A stretch of DNA of 64,000 nucleotides from Mycolicibacter heraklionensis. Its GTDB lineage: Bacteria; Actinomycetota; Actinomycetes; Mycobacteriales; Mycobacteriaceae. Made by a program: the position numbers and the translations under genes. The stretch's first letter is position 1. Every line of letters begins with the position of its first letter. Below, piece by piece: positions 8,961 through 17,478 of the stretch. Below the pieces are notes generated by a model. The model was given only the letters and a program-made list of their open reading frames with translations, was not told where the DNA came from and ran no database searches. The DNA is taken from contig NZ_LDPO01000009.1 of NCBI RefSeq assembly GCF_001021505.1, positions 123,082-187,081 on the forward strand. Direction: 5' to 3'.

Positions 8961-9626
8961 TCAGCGTTCGGCGGCTGACCCGCCGTCACTGCCGTTCTGA
9001 TAGCGCAGCGCGTCGCGCGCCAGGAACTGCCGGAAATACGGCAGGGAGTCGGCCACCACGATCGCGGGCAACAGGGTCTCCCACATCCGGGTCACCCGGC
9101 CGATGCTGTCACCCGCGTAGTGCGTCATGAGCCACGTGCCGAGCATCGCCGAGGTGATCGACTCGGCGACTTGGCGGGCGTCGAGGTCCTCGCGCAGGTC
9201 GCCCTCCGCGATCGCACGCGCGGTCTGGGCGGCAACCGCGTCCGCCCATTCGCCGCCGACCTCAGCCCCCAATTCGTTGGATTCCGCCAGCGCGAAGACC
9301 AGGTGGCCCGCGGCCCGCGCCTCCTTGTCGACGGACAACACCTCCGTGACCGCGAACATGCCGTGGATCATCCCCTCCAATGCGGGCGAGGACGGCTGGC
9401 ACATGCTCCGGAAAGTGGTCAAGACAGTGGCGAAACCACCTTCGATGATGGCCGTCACCAACGAGTCCATCGAGTCGAAGTGGTGGTACAGCGCGCCCTT
9501 GGTCACCCCGGCCCGCTCAATGATCGCGGTTCGCCCGGCAGCGACGTAGCCGGCTTCGCCGAAGACATCGATGGCCGCATCGAGCAGCTTGCGCCGAGTC
9601 GCCTCGGACCGGACCTGGCGCGCCAT
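8961..9626 (-). CDS. TetR-family regulator, second of a tandem pair
   Basis: 221 aa. The N-terminal helix-turn-helix spans about residues 10-55 (RRKLLDAAIDVFGEAGYVAAG, then GVTKGALYHHF). The divergent C-terminal ligand pocket ends in DSLPYFRQFLARDALRYQ. Its ATG overlaps the stop of the upstream TetR gene by one base (TGATG), so the two are one operon. The sequence resembles the ScbR/gamma-butyrolactone-receptor-like TetR group found in mycobacteria. Ligand and target genes are unknown; the lipoprotein/acyl-CoA oxidase pair next door is a candidate target. Confidence 0.85.
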   Translation of the reverse strand: MARQVRSEATRRKLLDAAIDVFGEAGYVAAGRTAIIERAGVTKGALYHHFDSMDSLVTAIIEGGFATVLTTFRSMCQPSSPALEGMIHGMFAVTEVLSVDKEARAAGHLVFALAESNELGAEVGGEWADAVAAQTARAIAEGDLREDLDARQVAESITSAMLGTWLMTHYAGDSIGRVTRMWETLLPAIVVADSLPYFRQFLARDALRYQNGSDGGSAAER

Positions 9627-10318
9627 CAGCCCACCTCGCCATCGGACACCGCGGACTTCGCCCCCGCCGACGTGGTCTTGACCGCCAAGGCGGTACGCCG
9701 CCGAACGAACTGAACGAAATAATCGATGCGATCGGCGGGCACCACACTGGGCAGCACAACCGACCAGACCCGCTCCAGCTCACGCAGGAACTGTTCGGGC
9801 TCATCGAGATTGCCCGCCTGCCGCAAACCCAGATACAGCGCCACCATCATCCGGGCCACATCCTGTGGATCGCGGTCGAGGACGTCGCCTTCGGCGATAG
9901 CCCGCTTGGTCACCACACTCAACGCCTGAATCGCATTGTTGAGCACGGTGGCCTGCAGCCCCTCGGCACCGCCGACCACCGGAAGCAGATGCAGCATCGC
10001 CCGGGCACTGTCACTGGTGAGGTCCTCGACCGCCATGAGGTAGCCCACGTCCAGCAGCGTCTCCAAGCCGGAAAGCTTGCGGTCCACCAAGGCTCGGATC
10101 GCGGTGCCGGTCTTCGCGAGTTGTTCGTCGATGACGGCCAAAGCAAGCGCATGCTTAGAACGAAAATGGAAATACATCGCGCCCTTGGTCAATTCCGCTT
10201 CAGACAGAATGTCGTCGAGGCCGACGTCGTGAAAGGGCCGCTGGGCGAACTGATGCGCAGCGGCACGGATGATCTGCTGGCGCGTGGCATCCGCGCGCCG
10301 GTCGCTCGAATCAGCCAA
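9626..10318 (-). CDS. TetR-family regulator, first of a tandem pair
   Basis: 230 aa; the start assigned is TTG at 10318, with no better ATG or GTG before the HTH. The helix-turn-helix lies at about residues 12-58 (RQQIIRAAAHQFAQRPFHDV, AELTKGAMYFHF). The C-terminal half is similar in layout to the following TetR (DRIDYFVQFVRRRTAL against the partner's PYFRQFLARDALRY), suggesting an old duplication. The upstream 200 bp carry a 9-bp inverted repeat that could be its operator. Confidence 0.82.
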   Translation of the reverse strand: MADSSDRRADATRQQIIRAAAHQFAQRPFHDVGLDDILSEAELTKGAMYFHFRSKHALALAVIDEQLAKTGTAIRALVDRKLSGLETLLDVGYLMAVEDLTSDSARAMLHLLPVVGGAEGLQATVLNNAIQALSVVTKRAIAEGDVLDRDPQDVARMMVALYLGLRQAGNLDEPEQFLRELERVWSVVLPSVVPADRIDYFVQFVRRRTALAVKTTSAGAKSAVSDGEVG

Positions 10319-10380
10319 CGCGTGATCTCAGCCTCGTCGCTGACCAGCAGTCGTACCACACCCGGGTTACGGTATCAGCC

Positions 10381-10423
10381 GAATGACGAAGTTGACTCAT
10401 TTCTATACTTGAAATCGTCATTC
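10381..10423. promoter_or_regulatory. Candidate TetR operator/promoter region
   Basis: Perfect 9-bp inverted repeat GAATGACGA (10381-10389) and TCGTCATTC (10415-10423) flanking an AT-rich 25-bp centre with TATA-like sequence, about 63 bp upstream of the first TetR start. The low-GC centre stands out from its surroundings and fits a promoter under autoregulation. A related GTCAT...ATGAC dyad lies just to the right. Confidence 0.4.
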
Positions 10424-10517
10424 ACCTCTGATGACATTCCGAAAACGCCAATTCCGCGGCGCCAGATTGTATTCGGTCTGCTTGGGACTGTCGCGCCGGC
10501 GATGACCGTTGCCCGAG

Positions 10518-11681
10518 CTAACCGGCGGGCATCGCGAACGCGACGAACTGGGTCACCTCCCGCGGCGAGAAGTTGTCGTCACTGACGAGTACCACCGTCT
10601 GGCGGCCGTCGGGCAGGCGCGGGCCCAGCGTCAGCCCCTCGATGTTGTCCAGCGGGTCCAGGCCGGGCGTGGTGGACAGATCGGCCAACAACGTCTTGGT
10701 CATCGGAGTCACGGCCGCGCCGGCCAGCGCCGGCATACCGAGCACATCGGTGGCCCCGGCGATCTCGGCGCGAAACAGCCGTACCGTCGGGCGGTCGCTG
10801 AACGCGCGCTCGATCACCAGGAACGCGGTGTCCGACAGGGCCAGCAGGTCGGTGAGGCCGTTGGTTCCGGCCGGTCCAGAGGTCTCCGCGGCCGGCTCCA
10901 GCGGGTAGGCGTACTGGGCGACCGGTGCGCCGGGGCCTGCGTCGGCATCGAGGTGGTAGGCGGTGATGCGAGTCAGCGCGCCGTGGGCCCGATCCGGCAG
11001 GGGGCCGTCGTCGTAGCCCGGACCCTCCATCGCGGCGAACAGCATCCGTCCGTCTGCGGTCACCGTCAGGCCTTCGAGGGTGGTGTTGCGGCGCGGACCG
11101 GTGGGCTGCGCCGACATCGCCAGCTGCGGCGGCAGGCTGAACCGGCCCAGGTAGCTGCCGTCGAGCCCGGCGGTCCGGACCCAGGGGTCGGCCAGCACCG
11201 GACCGCGGGGGCCGTCGGTGCGCCGCTCCCCCTCCGACGACCAGTACAACCGCTGCCGGCCGGCATCGAACGCGATGCCTTCGGGGTCAGGTGGGATGAC
11301 CGGCGGCGTTGCGTCGAAGGCCGGGGGCTCAAAGGGGCGCCCGTCGGCGTCCAGCAGCGGAATCATGGCACTGATCGCCACGTCGTCGACGCCGCGGTCC
11401 GACACCGAGAGCCGCACCGTGTAGAAACGGGCCGGCCCTTGAGACGATCGGTCGTCGCTGATCACGTAGTAGCAGTCGCGGCCGGGGTCGTAGCTGATTC
11501 CGGACAGACCGCCCACGACGGTGCCGGCAAACGTGGTGTCCGGCGGCAGAACAGCTTGACCGAGATACTGCAGTACCGCGGTCGCCGCGGGGGTATCGCA
11601 CGGTGCACAACCCGCAAGCCCCAGGCCGGCGGCGAGCAGCACACCGCACAGCGCCGGCAACCGGATCAGCTTCCCACGCAC
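10518..11681 (-). CDS. Secreted phytase-like (esterase-like) lipoprotein
   Basis: 387 aa, GTG start. A lipoprotein signal with lipobox LAGC near residues 22-25 predicts anchoring to the outer face of the membrane. The rest fits the phytase-like (esterase-like activity of phytase) beta-propeller family: GGLSGISYDPGRDCYYVISDD, DPEGIAFD, NTTLEGLTVTADGRMLFAAMEG and a final DNIEGLTLGP. These Glu/Asp-containing repeats line the propeller in that family. It is divergent from the acyl-CoA oxidase gene with only 36 bp between starts. The substrate cannot be read from sequence. Confidence 0.75.
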   Translation of the reverse strand: MRGKLIRLPALCGVLLAAGLGLAGCAPCDTPAATAVLQYLGQAVLPPDTTFAGTVVGGLSGISYDPGRDCYYVISDDRSSQGPARFYTVRLSVSDRGVDDVAISAMIPLLDADGRPFEPPAFDATPPVIPPDPEGIAFDAGRQRLYWSSEGERRTDGPRGPVLADPWVRTAGLDGSYLGRFSLPPQLAMSAQPTGPRRNTTLEGLTVTADGRMLFAAMEGPGYDDGPLPDRAHGALTRITAYHLDADAGPGAPVAQYAYPLEPAAETSGPAGTNGLTDLLALSDTAFLVIERAFSDRPTVRLFRAEIAGATDVLGMPALAGAAVTPMTKTLLADLSTTPGLDPLDNIEGLTLGPRLPDGRQTVVLVSDDNFSPREVTQFVAFAMPAG

Positions 11682-11686
11682 ATCGG

Positions 11687-11704
11687 TAATCTAAACCCGG
11701 TTTA
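11687..11704. promoter_or_regulatory. Divergent promoter/operator between lipoprotein and acyl-CoA oxidase genes
   Basis: Contains the perfect palindrome TAAACC-C-GGTTTA (11692-11704). TAATCT (11687-11692) is a possible -10 for the rightward gene. TAGATT on the minus strand (11693-11688), followed by six bases and GTG, would give a leaderless leftward transcript. Overlapping -10 elements with a palindrome suggest that one repressor controls both genes, perhaps one of the nearby TetR proteins. Confidence 0.4.
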
Positions 11705-11717
11705 CCGTTGGCCCCGC

Positions 11718-13682
11718 ATGGCTACGGTGCATGGGGTGACCATTTCCGATGCCCTGCGCGACACGTTGGACGGCCGCTGGCGGACGGTGAAAAACCAGGT
11801 CCGGGCCACGCTCTGCGATGAGAAGTTTCGTCCGCACTACACACCGAACACGGCGATCGCCCGGGCCAAGGTCGCCGAACAGCTCAAGATCATGGCGGGC
11901 TCGGGCGTGGCGGCGGACAGTTTCCGCAAGGAACACGGCGGCACCGGCGACGTCGGCGCGGCGATCACCATGATCGAGATGTTGGCCATGTCGGATCTGT
12001 CGCTGATGGTCAAGGCCGGGGTGCAGTGGGGGCTGTTCGGCGGCGCGGTGGAGAACCTCGGCACCGAGCGCCACCACCGCGCCTACGTCGAGAAGATCAT
12101 CGACCTCGACCTGCTCGGGTGCTTTGCGATGACCGAGACCGGCCATGGCAGCGACGTGCAGTCGTTGGAGACCACCGCCACCTACGACCCCGGAACCCAG
12201 GAGTTCGTCATCGACTCCGCCACCGGCTCCGCGCGCAAGGACTACATCGGCGGCGCGGCCGAAACCGCTACCGTCGCGGCAGTTTTCGCCCAGCTCATCA
12301 CCGGAACCGAAAGCCACGGCGTGCACTGCTTCCTGGTGCCGATCCGCGACGCGCAGGGCAACGATCTGCCCGGCGTCACCACCTCGGACTGCCACTACAA
12401 AGGCGGCCTGCCGGGGGTGGACAACGGGCGCATCGTCTTCGACCACGTCCGGGTTCCCCGGGAGAACCTGCTGAATCGCTACGCCGATGTGGATCCCGAC
12501 GGCAGCTACCGCTCCTCGATCGAGAGCGATGGCCGGCGGTTCTTCACCATGATCGGCACCCTGATCCGCGGCCGGGTCTCGGTGGGCGGGAGCGCGGGTG
12601 CGGCCGCCCGGGTCGCGCTGGACATCGCTACCCGATATGCGTTGCAGCGCAGGCAGTTCAGCGCCCCAAGCGACGATGGAGACGAAACCGAGGTGCTGAT
12701 CATGGACTATCTGGTTCACCAGCGCCGGCTCTTTCCGCTGATTGCCCGCTCCTACGCGCTGCAGTTCGCCCAGAACGAGCTGGTGGGCCGCTGCCACGAT
12801 CTGCAGACCGCCGACGAGCCCGACGCCGAGGAACAGCGTGAGCTGGAGGCACGGGCGGCCGGACTGAAAGCCGCCAATACCTGGCACGCCTCCCGGGCCA
12901 TCCAGGAGGCACGCGAGGCCTGCGGCGGCGCCGGATACATGGCCGAGAATCGGCTGATCGCGCTGCGCGCCGACATCGACGTGTTCACCACCTTCGAGGG
13001 CGACAACCACGTGCTGACCCAACTGGTGGCCAAGCAGCTGCTGACCACCTACGCCGATGACATCGCCGACATGAGCCCGGTCGGGTGGGTGCGGTTCGCC
13101 GCCGAGGCGGTCGGGGACCGAGTGCTGAAACGCACTGCGGCCGAGACGATCATCCAGACCATCGTGGACGCCAGGCAGGACAGCGAGGAGGAGGGCAGCC
13201 TGTTCAACCGGGGCACCCAGGTGCACATGTTCGAAGACCGCGAGGAGTATCTGCTGACCTCGGTGGCCCGACGGCTCAGGGCCAAGGCCCAGGACATGGG
13301 CGACTTCGACGCCTTCAACGCGGTACAGGACCACATGCTGCATGCGGCCACCGCTCACATCGACCGAGTCGTCTTGGAGGCGTTCGTCGCCGGAATCGAC
13401 TCCTGCCCGGATCCCGATGCCCGCGAACTGCTGGAGCTGGTGTGCGACCTATACGCGCTCAGCGTCATCGAAGACGACAAAGCCTGGTACATCGAGCACC
13501 GGTATCTGTCCACCGATCGGGCCAAGGCCGTCACCCGTGGCATCAACGACCGGTGCCGGAAGTTGCGGCCGCACGCGCAGACTCTGATCGACGGGTTCGG
13601 CATCCCCGAACAACTGCGGTACGCCGAAATGCTGCATCCGGAACACTTGTCGGTACCGCCCGCCGGTGCGTCCGCCGGGTAG
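11718..13682 (+). CDS. Acyl-CoA oxidase/dehydrogenase family flavoenzyme
   Basis: 654 aa from ATG 11718, longer than ordinary FadE proteins (about 380-400) and matching the acyl-CoA oxidase layout. It has the helical N-terminal domain, the FAD-binding middle domain (GCFAMTETGHGSD near 135-147, then FVIDSATGSARKDYIGGA), a helical domain (YALQRRQFS; ACGGAGYMAENR) and a C-terminal ACOX-like extension. It would catalyse the first alpha,beta-dehydrogenation step of fatty-acyl-CoA oxidation, passing electrons to oxygen if a true oxidase. The chain-length class is unknown. Divergent from the phytase-like lipoprotein and possibly co-regulated. Confidence 0.82.
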   Translation: MATVHGVTISDALRDTLDGRWRTVKNQVRATLCDEKFRPHYTPNTAIARAKVAEQLKIMAGSGVAADSFRKEHGGTGDVGAAITMIEMLAMSDLSLMVKAGVQWGLFGGAVENLGTERHHRAYVEKIIDLDLLGCFAMTETGHGSDVQSLETTATYDPGTQEFVIDSATGSARKDYIGGAAETATVAAVFAQLITGTESHGVHCFLVPIRDAQGNDLPGVTTSDCHYKGGLPGVDNGRIVFDHVRVPRENLLNRYADVDPDGSYRSSIESDGRRFFTMIGTLIRGRVSVGGSAGAAARVALDIATRYALQRRQFSAPSDDGDETEVLIMDYLVHQRRLFPLIARSYALQFAQNELVGRCHDLQTADEPDAEEQRELEARAAGLKAANTWHASRAIQEAREACGGAGYMAENRLIALRADIDVFTTFEGDNHVLTQLVAKQLLTTYADDIADMSPVGWVRFAAEAVGDRVLKRTAAETIIQTIVDARQDSEEEGSLFNRGTQVHMFEDREEYLLTSVARRLRAKAQDMGDFDAFNAVQDHMLHAATAHIDRVVLEAFVAGIDSCPDPDARELLELVCDLYALSVIEDDKAWYIEHRYLSTDRAKAVTRGINDRCRKLRPHAQTLIDGFGIPEQLRYAEMLHPEHLSVPPAGASAG

Positions 13683-13732
13683 CCGGCTTATAGGCTGTCT
13701 GGACCCCAGACCGAAACAAAGGAGTACCTCTC

Positions 13733-14128
13733 ATGGCGTGGTTCCTCGCCCTGAATGCCACCCCCACCAAAGGCGTGCAAGCGCCTACCTATGAGCTGCA
13801 CGAAACCGCCGATATCGAGCGGATCATCGAGGAGTTGGCCACCTTCGCGGCCACCGACCGGGCCGTGGCGGTTCCCGCCGTCTTCAACAGCGGCCGCCAG
13901 CAGGTCACCGTGTATGTGCGTCCGGCCGCCTGGGGCGCATGGGCCATCTATGAGCTCAGCGAAGAAGAGCGCCGCGAGATGATGGCCAACAACCCGCTGG
14001 TCAACGCGCTGGCGCAGGCCCGTGCCGCCAAGCAACAGGGGGCGCAGTCACAGCAGGTGCCGGGTATGTTCGCACCGCAGCAGCCGCCTTCGCAGTCGGG
14101 TCCGTCGGTGATTCCCCGGCTGGACTAA
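13733..14128 (+). CDS. Conserved hypothetical protein
   Basis: 131 aa with a strong AAAGGAG ribosome-binding site 10 bp before the ATG. A mixed alpha/beta N-terminal domain of about 90 residues (WFLALNATPTKG; YELSEEERREMM) is followed by a Gln/Pro/Ser-rich, probably disordered tail (residues 100-131). No signal peptide or membrane helix. I do not recognise the family; it looks like a small conserved actinobacterial protein. It lies just upstream of the tRNA-Asn locus, on the opposite strand. Confidence 0.7.
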   Translation: MAWFLALNATPTKGVQAPTYELHETADIERIIEELATFAATDRAVAVPAVFNSGRQQVTVYVRPAAWGAWAIYELSEEERREMMANNPLVNALAQARAAKQQGAQSQQVPGMFAPQQPPSQSGPSVIPRLD

Positions 14129-14136
14129 CGCCGGTG

Positions 14137-14186
14137 TCATGCGGCAGTCCCAGCTTCGGCTCTCCTTCGTCGAGCCTCGCTGAACC
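14137..14186. repeat. 50-bp dispersed element, copy A
   Basis: Matches 59014-59063 at 47 of 50 positions in the same orientation. The core can fold into a hairpin (AGC..GGCTC, loop, GAGCC..GCT). It sits 14 bp beyond the 3' end of the tRNA-Asn gene, between it and the convergent protein gene, so here it might serve as a terminator. On the minus strand it would encode SARLDEGEPKLGLPH, the same peptide that appears inside the mbtE-type protein. Confidence 0.8.
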
Positions 14187-14200
14187 GCCGGTATCAAACG

Positions 14201-14276
14201 TGGCTCCCCCGGGTGGACTCGAACCACCAACCCTCCGGTTAACAGCCGAATGCTCTGCCAATTGAGCTACAGGGGA
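14201..14276 (-). tRNA. asnT: tRNA-Asn (anticodon GTT)
   Basis: 76 nt cloverleaf on the minus strand. Acceptor stem TCCCCTG/CGGGGGA, D-arm GCTCAATTGGCAGAGC, anticodon arm CGGCTGTTAACCG with GTT anticodon, T-arm GGTGGTTCGAGTCCACC, discriminator G and encoded CCA. It precedes the Rv2342-like gene and dnaG as in M. tuberculosis. tRNA 3' ends are common integration sites; here only the short dispersed element lies beside it. Confidence 0.97.
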
Positions 14277-14410
14277 TTGCTGTCCTCGCGGACTTGCAAG
14301 ACTCTAGCGCATACCGAAACCACCGCGGTGCAACGGGGGTCGCACCCGGCCCCCGTGGCACCGCGTGAGGCAGGATGGAAGCACTGCATCGACTGTTCTA
14401 AGGGGCCGCA

Positions 14411-14665
14411 TTGATCGGGTATGTCGTGGTGATGGGGGTCGGCTACGTGATGGGCACCAAAGCCGGCCGCCGCCGCTACGAGCAGATTGTCGGCACCTAT
14501 CACGCGGTGACGAGCAGCCCGGTCGCCAAAGCGCTGATCGACAAGGGGCGGCGCAGCATCGCCAACCGGATCCATCCCGACCCGACGATGGTGACGCTGA
14601 CCGAGCTCGAGGACGGCGTCACGGTGGTGCGGCCGGAGGAGCCGGAGGACCCCGACTCGCGCTAG
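14411..14665 (+). CDS. Small membrane-anchored conserved protein (Rv2342-like)
   Basis: 84 aa. The TTG start at 14411 is favoured by the AAGGGG site 5-6 bases before it. A single N-terminal hydrophobic segment (residues 1-15) runs into the actinobacterial signature GYVMGTKAGRRRYEQI, then an amphipathic helix and an acidic tail (RPEEPEDPDSR). Position next to dnaG and length match Rv2342. Function unknown; probably a membrane-associated protein with a cytoplasmic tail. Confidence 0.75.
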   Translation: MIGYVVVMGVGYVMGTKAGRRRYEQIVGTYHAVTSSPVAKALIDKGRRSIANRIHPDPTMVTLTELEDGVTVVRPEEPEDPDSR

Positions 14666-14674
14666 GCAGCGCTA

Positions 14675-16591
14675 TCAGGCGGTCAGATCGTCGCCGCTGG
14701 CCTGCTCCAGCAGACTGCGCCGGTAGGCCTCCATGGCCACCAGGTCGCCGAACAGCGCATGATATTCGTCGCTGTGCTCCACCGGTGACATGCGCTGCAG
14801 TTTGGACTTGACCTCGGCGATCTGTCGGCCCACCCACACCTCTTGCAGCCGGGCCAGCACCCCGCCGATATAACGCGGCAGCTTGTCGTCATCGACGCGA
14901 ATGGCCTCCACACTCAACTCGTGAATCAGCGCGGTGGTCAGTGACGAGGGCGTCTGCTCGCGCACCGTTTCGATCCACTGCGCACCGCCGGGGCCGGCCA
15001 CCCCTGCGGTCCCCCCAGCCGCATCGATCGCGGAGCGCACCGCGGCATAACCGGGGTGGGTGAAACTCTCCACCGTCAGGGTGTCGAAGACCGGCCCGGC
15101 CAACGCCGGGAATTGCAGGGCCGCCTTGAGTGCCTCGCGCTGCGGCCACAACGTCGGATCCGCCGGGTTGGGTCGTGCGACCGCCGGCTGCTCGGCGGGT
15201 TTGGCGGCCGCTCGCGGCACCTGACGTTCCCGGCCCCTGCTGTCGCCCTTGGCGTCGTTCTTGGCCTGCGCACGCACCCGGCCGATGACCTGTGCGACAT
15301 CGTCCCAGCCCACCCAGCCGGCGAGCTGGCGCGCGTACTCGTCGCGCAGCGTCGGGTCCTTGATCTGGGCGACCATCGGCACGCAGCGGCGCAGCGCGGC
15401 GACCCGGCCCTCGGCCGTGTCCAGGTCCATCTCCGAGAGCGCGGTACGAACCGCGAACTCGAACAGCGGGGTGCGGCGCGCCACCAGGTCGCGCAGCGCC
15501 TCGTCACCGTGCGCCAGGCGCAGATCACACGGGTCCATGCCGTCGGCGGCGACCGCGACGAACGACTGCCCGGCCAGCTGCTGCTCACCCTCCAGCGCCT
15601 TGACCGCAGCGGCCCGCCCCGCCGCGTCGCCGTCGAAGACGTAGATCAGTTCACCTCGAAAGAACTTGTCGTCCATCATCAGTCGGCGCAGCATCGCCAG
15701 GTGCTCATCGCCGAAGGCGGTACCGCACGAGGCGACCGCGGTGGTGACCCCGGCCAGATGCATCGCCATCACGTCGGTGTAGCCCTCGACGACGATCGCC
15801 TGGTGCCCACGGGCGATGTCCCGTTTGGCCAGGTCGAGGCCGAACAACACGTTGGACTTCTTGTAGAGCGTGGTCTCCGGGGTGTTGACGTACTTGGCTT
15901 CCATCGGGTCGTCGTCGAACAGCCGGCGGGCACCAAACCCGATCACCTCCCCCGCCGACGAACGGATCGGCCACAGCAGCCGGCGGTGGAATCGGTCCAT
16001 CGGACCGCGGCGCCCCTCCCGGGACAGACCCGCAGCCTCCAGTTCCTTGAACTCGAAGCCTTTACGCAGCAGATGTTTGGTCAGGCCGTCCCACCCGGAC
16101 GGGGCGAAGCCGCAACCGAACCGTTCGGCGGCCGCGGCGTCGAAGTTTCGCTCGGTGAGATATTTTCGCGCCGGCGCTGCCTCGGGGCTGCTCAGCGCCG
16201 CGGTGTAGAACTCGGCGGCCGCCGCATTGGCGGCGATCAACCGGCTGCGGCCACCGCGCTCGCGCTGGATGTTGGTCGCCGACGCGCCGGTGTAGGTGAT
16301 GGTGTGGCCGACCCGGTCGGCCAACAGCTCCACCGCCTCGACGAAGCTGGCGTGCTCGATTTTCTGTATGAAGGCGTACACGTCGCCGCCTTCCCCACAG
16401 CCGAAGCAGTGGAAGAGGCCGTGGTTGGGCCGGACGTGAAAAGACGGCGACTTCTCGTTGTGGAACGGGCACAGCCCCTTCAGCGAGTCCGCGCCGGCGC
16501 GCCTGAGCTGCACGTAGTCACCGACCACGTCCTCGATCCGGACACGTTCGCGGATGGCGGCGATGTCGCGATCGGAGATACGGCCTGGCAC
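14675..16591 (-). CDS. dnaG: DNA primase
   Basis: 638 aa, GTG start, begins PGRISDRDIAAIRERV. The CHC2 zinc finger is intact (C41, H44, C62, C65: CPFHNEKSP then FHCFGCG). The catalytic TOPRIM domain shows VVEGYTDVMAM (acidic Glu) and VFDGDAAG. The C-terminal helicase-interaction region is the usual variable part. It makes RNA primers at the fork with DnaB. The gene is monocistronic, convergent with the Rv2342-like gene, and lies beside dgt as in M. tuberculosis. Confidence 0.96.
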   Translation of the reverse strand: MPGRISDRDIAAIRERVRIEDVVGDYVQLRRAGADSLKGLCPFHNEKSPSFHVRPNHGLFHCFGCGEGGDVYAFIQKIEHASFVEAVELLADRVGHTITYTGASATNIQRERGGRSRLIAANAAAAEFYTAALSSPEAAPARKYLTERNFDAAAAERFGCGFAPSGWDGLTKHLLRKGFEFKELEAAGLSREGRRGPMDRFHRRLLWPIRSSAGEVIGFGARRLFDDDPMEAKYVNTPETTLYKKSNVLFGLDLAKRDIARGHQAIVVEGYTDVMAMHLAGVTTAVASCGTAFGDEHLAMLRRLMMDDKFFRGELIYVFDGDAAGRAAAVKALEGEQQLAGQSFVAVAADGMDPCDLRLAHGDEALRDLVARRTPLFEFAVRTALSEMDLDTAEGRVAALRRCVPMVAQIKDPTLRDEYARQLAGWVGWDDVAQVIGRVRAQAKNDAKGDSRGRERQVPRAAAKPAEQPAVARPNPADPTLWPQREALKAALQFPALAGPVFDTLTVESFTHPGYAAVRSAIDAAGGTAGVAGPGGAQWIETVREQTPSSLTTALIHELSVEAIRVDDDKLPRYIGGVLARLQEVWVGRQIAEVKSKLQRMSPVEHSDEYHALFGDLVAMEAYRRSLLEQASGDDLTA

Positions 16592-16673
16592 CGGGTCAGT
16601 CTAGAGCGCACAGCCAGTCACAAGCCGCCATGTTTTAAGCTCGCCTGGTCAACGTCGACGTCAGGGAGCGCGC

Positions 16674-17468
16674 ATGAGTCTGTCCGAGCAGTCCACGGCG
16701 GCGAAATCCAAGCGACCTCGCCTGCTGCTCGTCCTCGCTGTCGTCGCACTGGCGGTCGTGGGGTTGGTGACGTGGCTGGTGCTGCCCGACCGGTCCCGGA
16801 GTGCGGCCGGCGTCACCGGCGAGACCGTCAAGCAGGTGCTGCTCAGCGGCACCGAGCTGACCGCCATGCTGGATCAGCCCTTCACGACGGTCACCGGCCC
16901 GCCGTCCTACGGCGGTCTGGAGGCGATGGACGACTCGGCAACCCCCGGTGACTGCGTCGGGGTCCTCGACGTCGCGCAGCGCAGCGTGTACGCGTCGGCG
17001 CCGGTCCAGAGCTACGCGCGTGAAACCTGGATCGATTCCGAACCCGCCCGCGACGGCTTCAAGCCGCTCGACACCCGGGTGATGTTCGTCAAGGAAGCCG
17101 TGGTCGCCCTGCCCAGCGCGGCGGACGCCCGGCAGCTGTTCGAGAAGTTCACCGAGCAGTGGAAACACTGCGACGGGCAACCGGTCAACGCTGCCGACCC
17201 GGACACGGCTGGGTCGCCGCACCTTCCCGGCACCGAAATGCACATCACCGACGTGCGGGTCACCGACGACGTCCTGGCGGCATCGATCGTGCTGGACAAG
17301 AGCCCCAAGGCGCCCGACACCCGGGCCATCGGGTTGCAGGACAACTGCATTGTCGGAGTCTTGATCGCCTTCACCGGAACCGAGAACGCCAGTGGTTCCG
17401 GCGACCCGCAGACCAGCAGCACCGATGTCGTGCGGGCCATGATGGACAAGGTCGCCAAGCTGAGCTGA
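16674..17468 (+). CDS. Membrane-anchored PknH-like sensor-domain protein
   Basis: 264 aa. A short cytoplasmic N-terminus with KSKRPR precedes one transmembrane helix (about 16-38), followed by an extracytoplasmic domain like the C-terminal sensor domain of PknH and mycobacterial lipoproteins of that family. Cys pairs (GDCVGV, WKHCDG, DNCIVG) suit its disulfides. No kinase domain and no lipobox. It may sense or scavenge a cell-envelope ligand. It is not part of an obvious operon: dnaG is divergent and dgt is convergent. Confidence 0.72.
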   Translation: MSLSEQSTAAKSKRPRLLLVLAVVALAVVGLVTWLVLPDRSRSAAGVTGETVKQVLLSGTELTAMLDQPFTTVTGPPSYGGLEAMDDSATPGDCVGVLDVAQRSVYASAPVQSYARETWIDSEPARDGFKPLDTRVMFVKEAVVALPSAADARQLFEKFTEQWKHCDGQPVNAADPDTAGSPHLPGTEMHITDVRVTDDVLAASIVLDKSPKAPDTRAIGLQDNCIVGVLIAFTGTENASGSGDPQTSSTDVVRAMMDKVAKLS

Positions 17469-17478
17469 GTTCGTTCGC

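Noticed and set aside
11691..13358. Long minus-strand open frame of 555 codons opposite the acyl-CoA oxidase gene
   Set aside because: Its protein is Gly/His/Val-rich noise typical of the antisense frame of GC-rich genes, and the plus-strand product has clear enzyme motifs.
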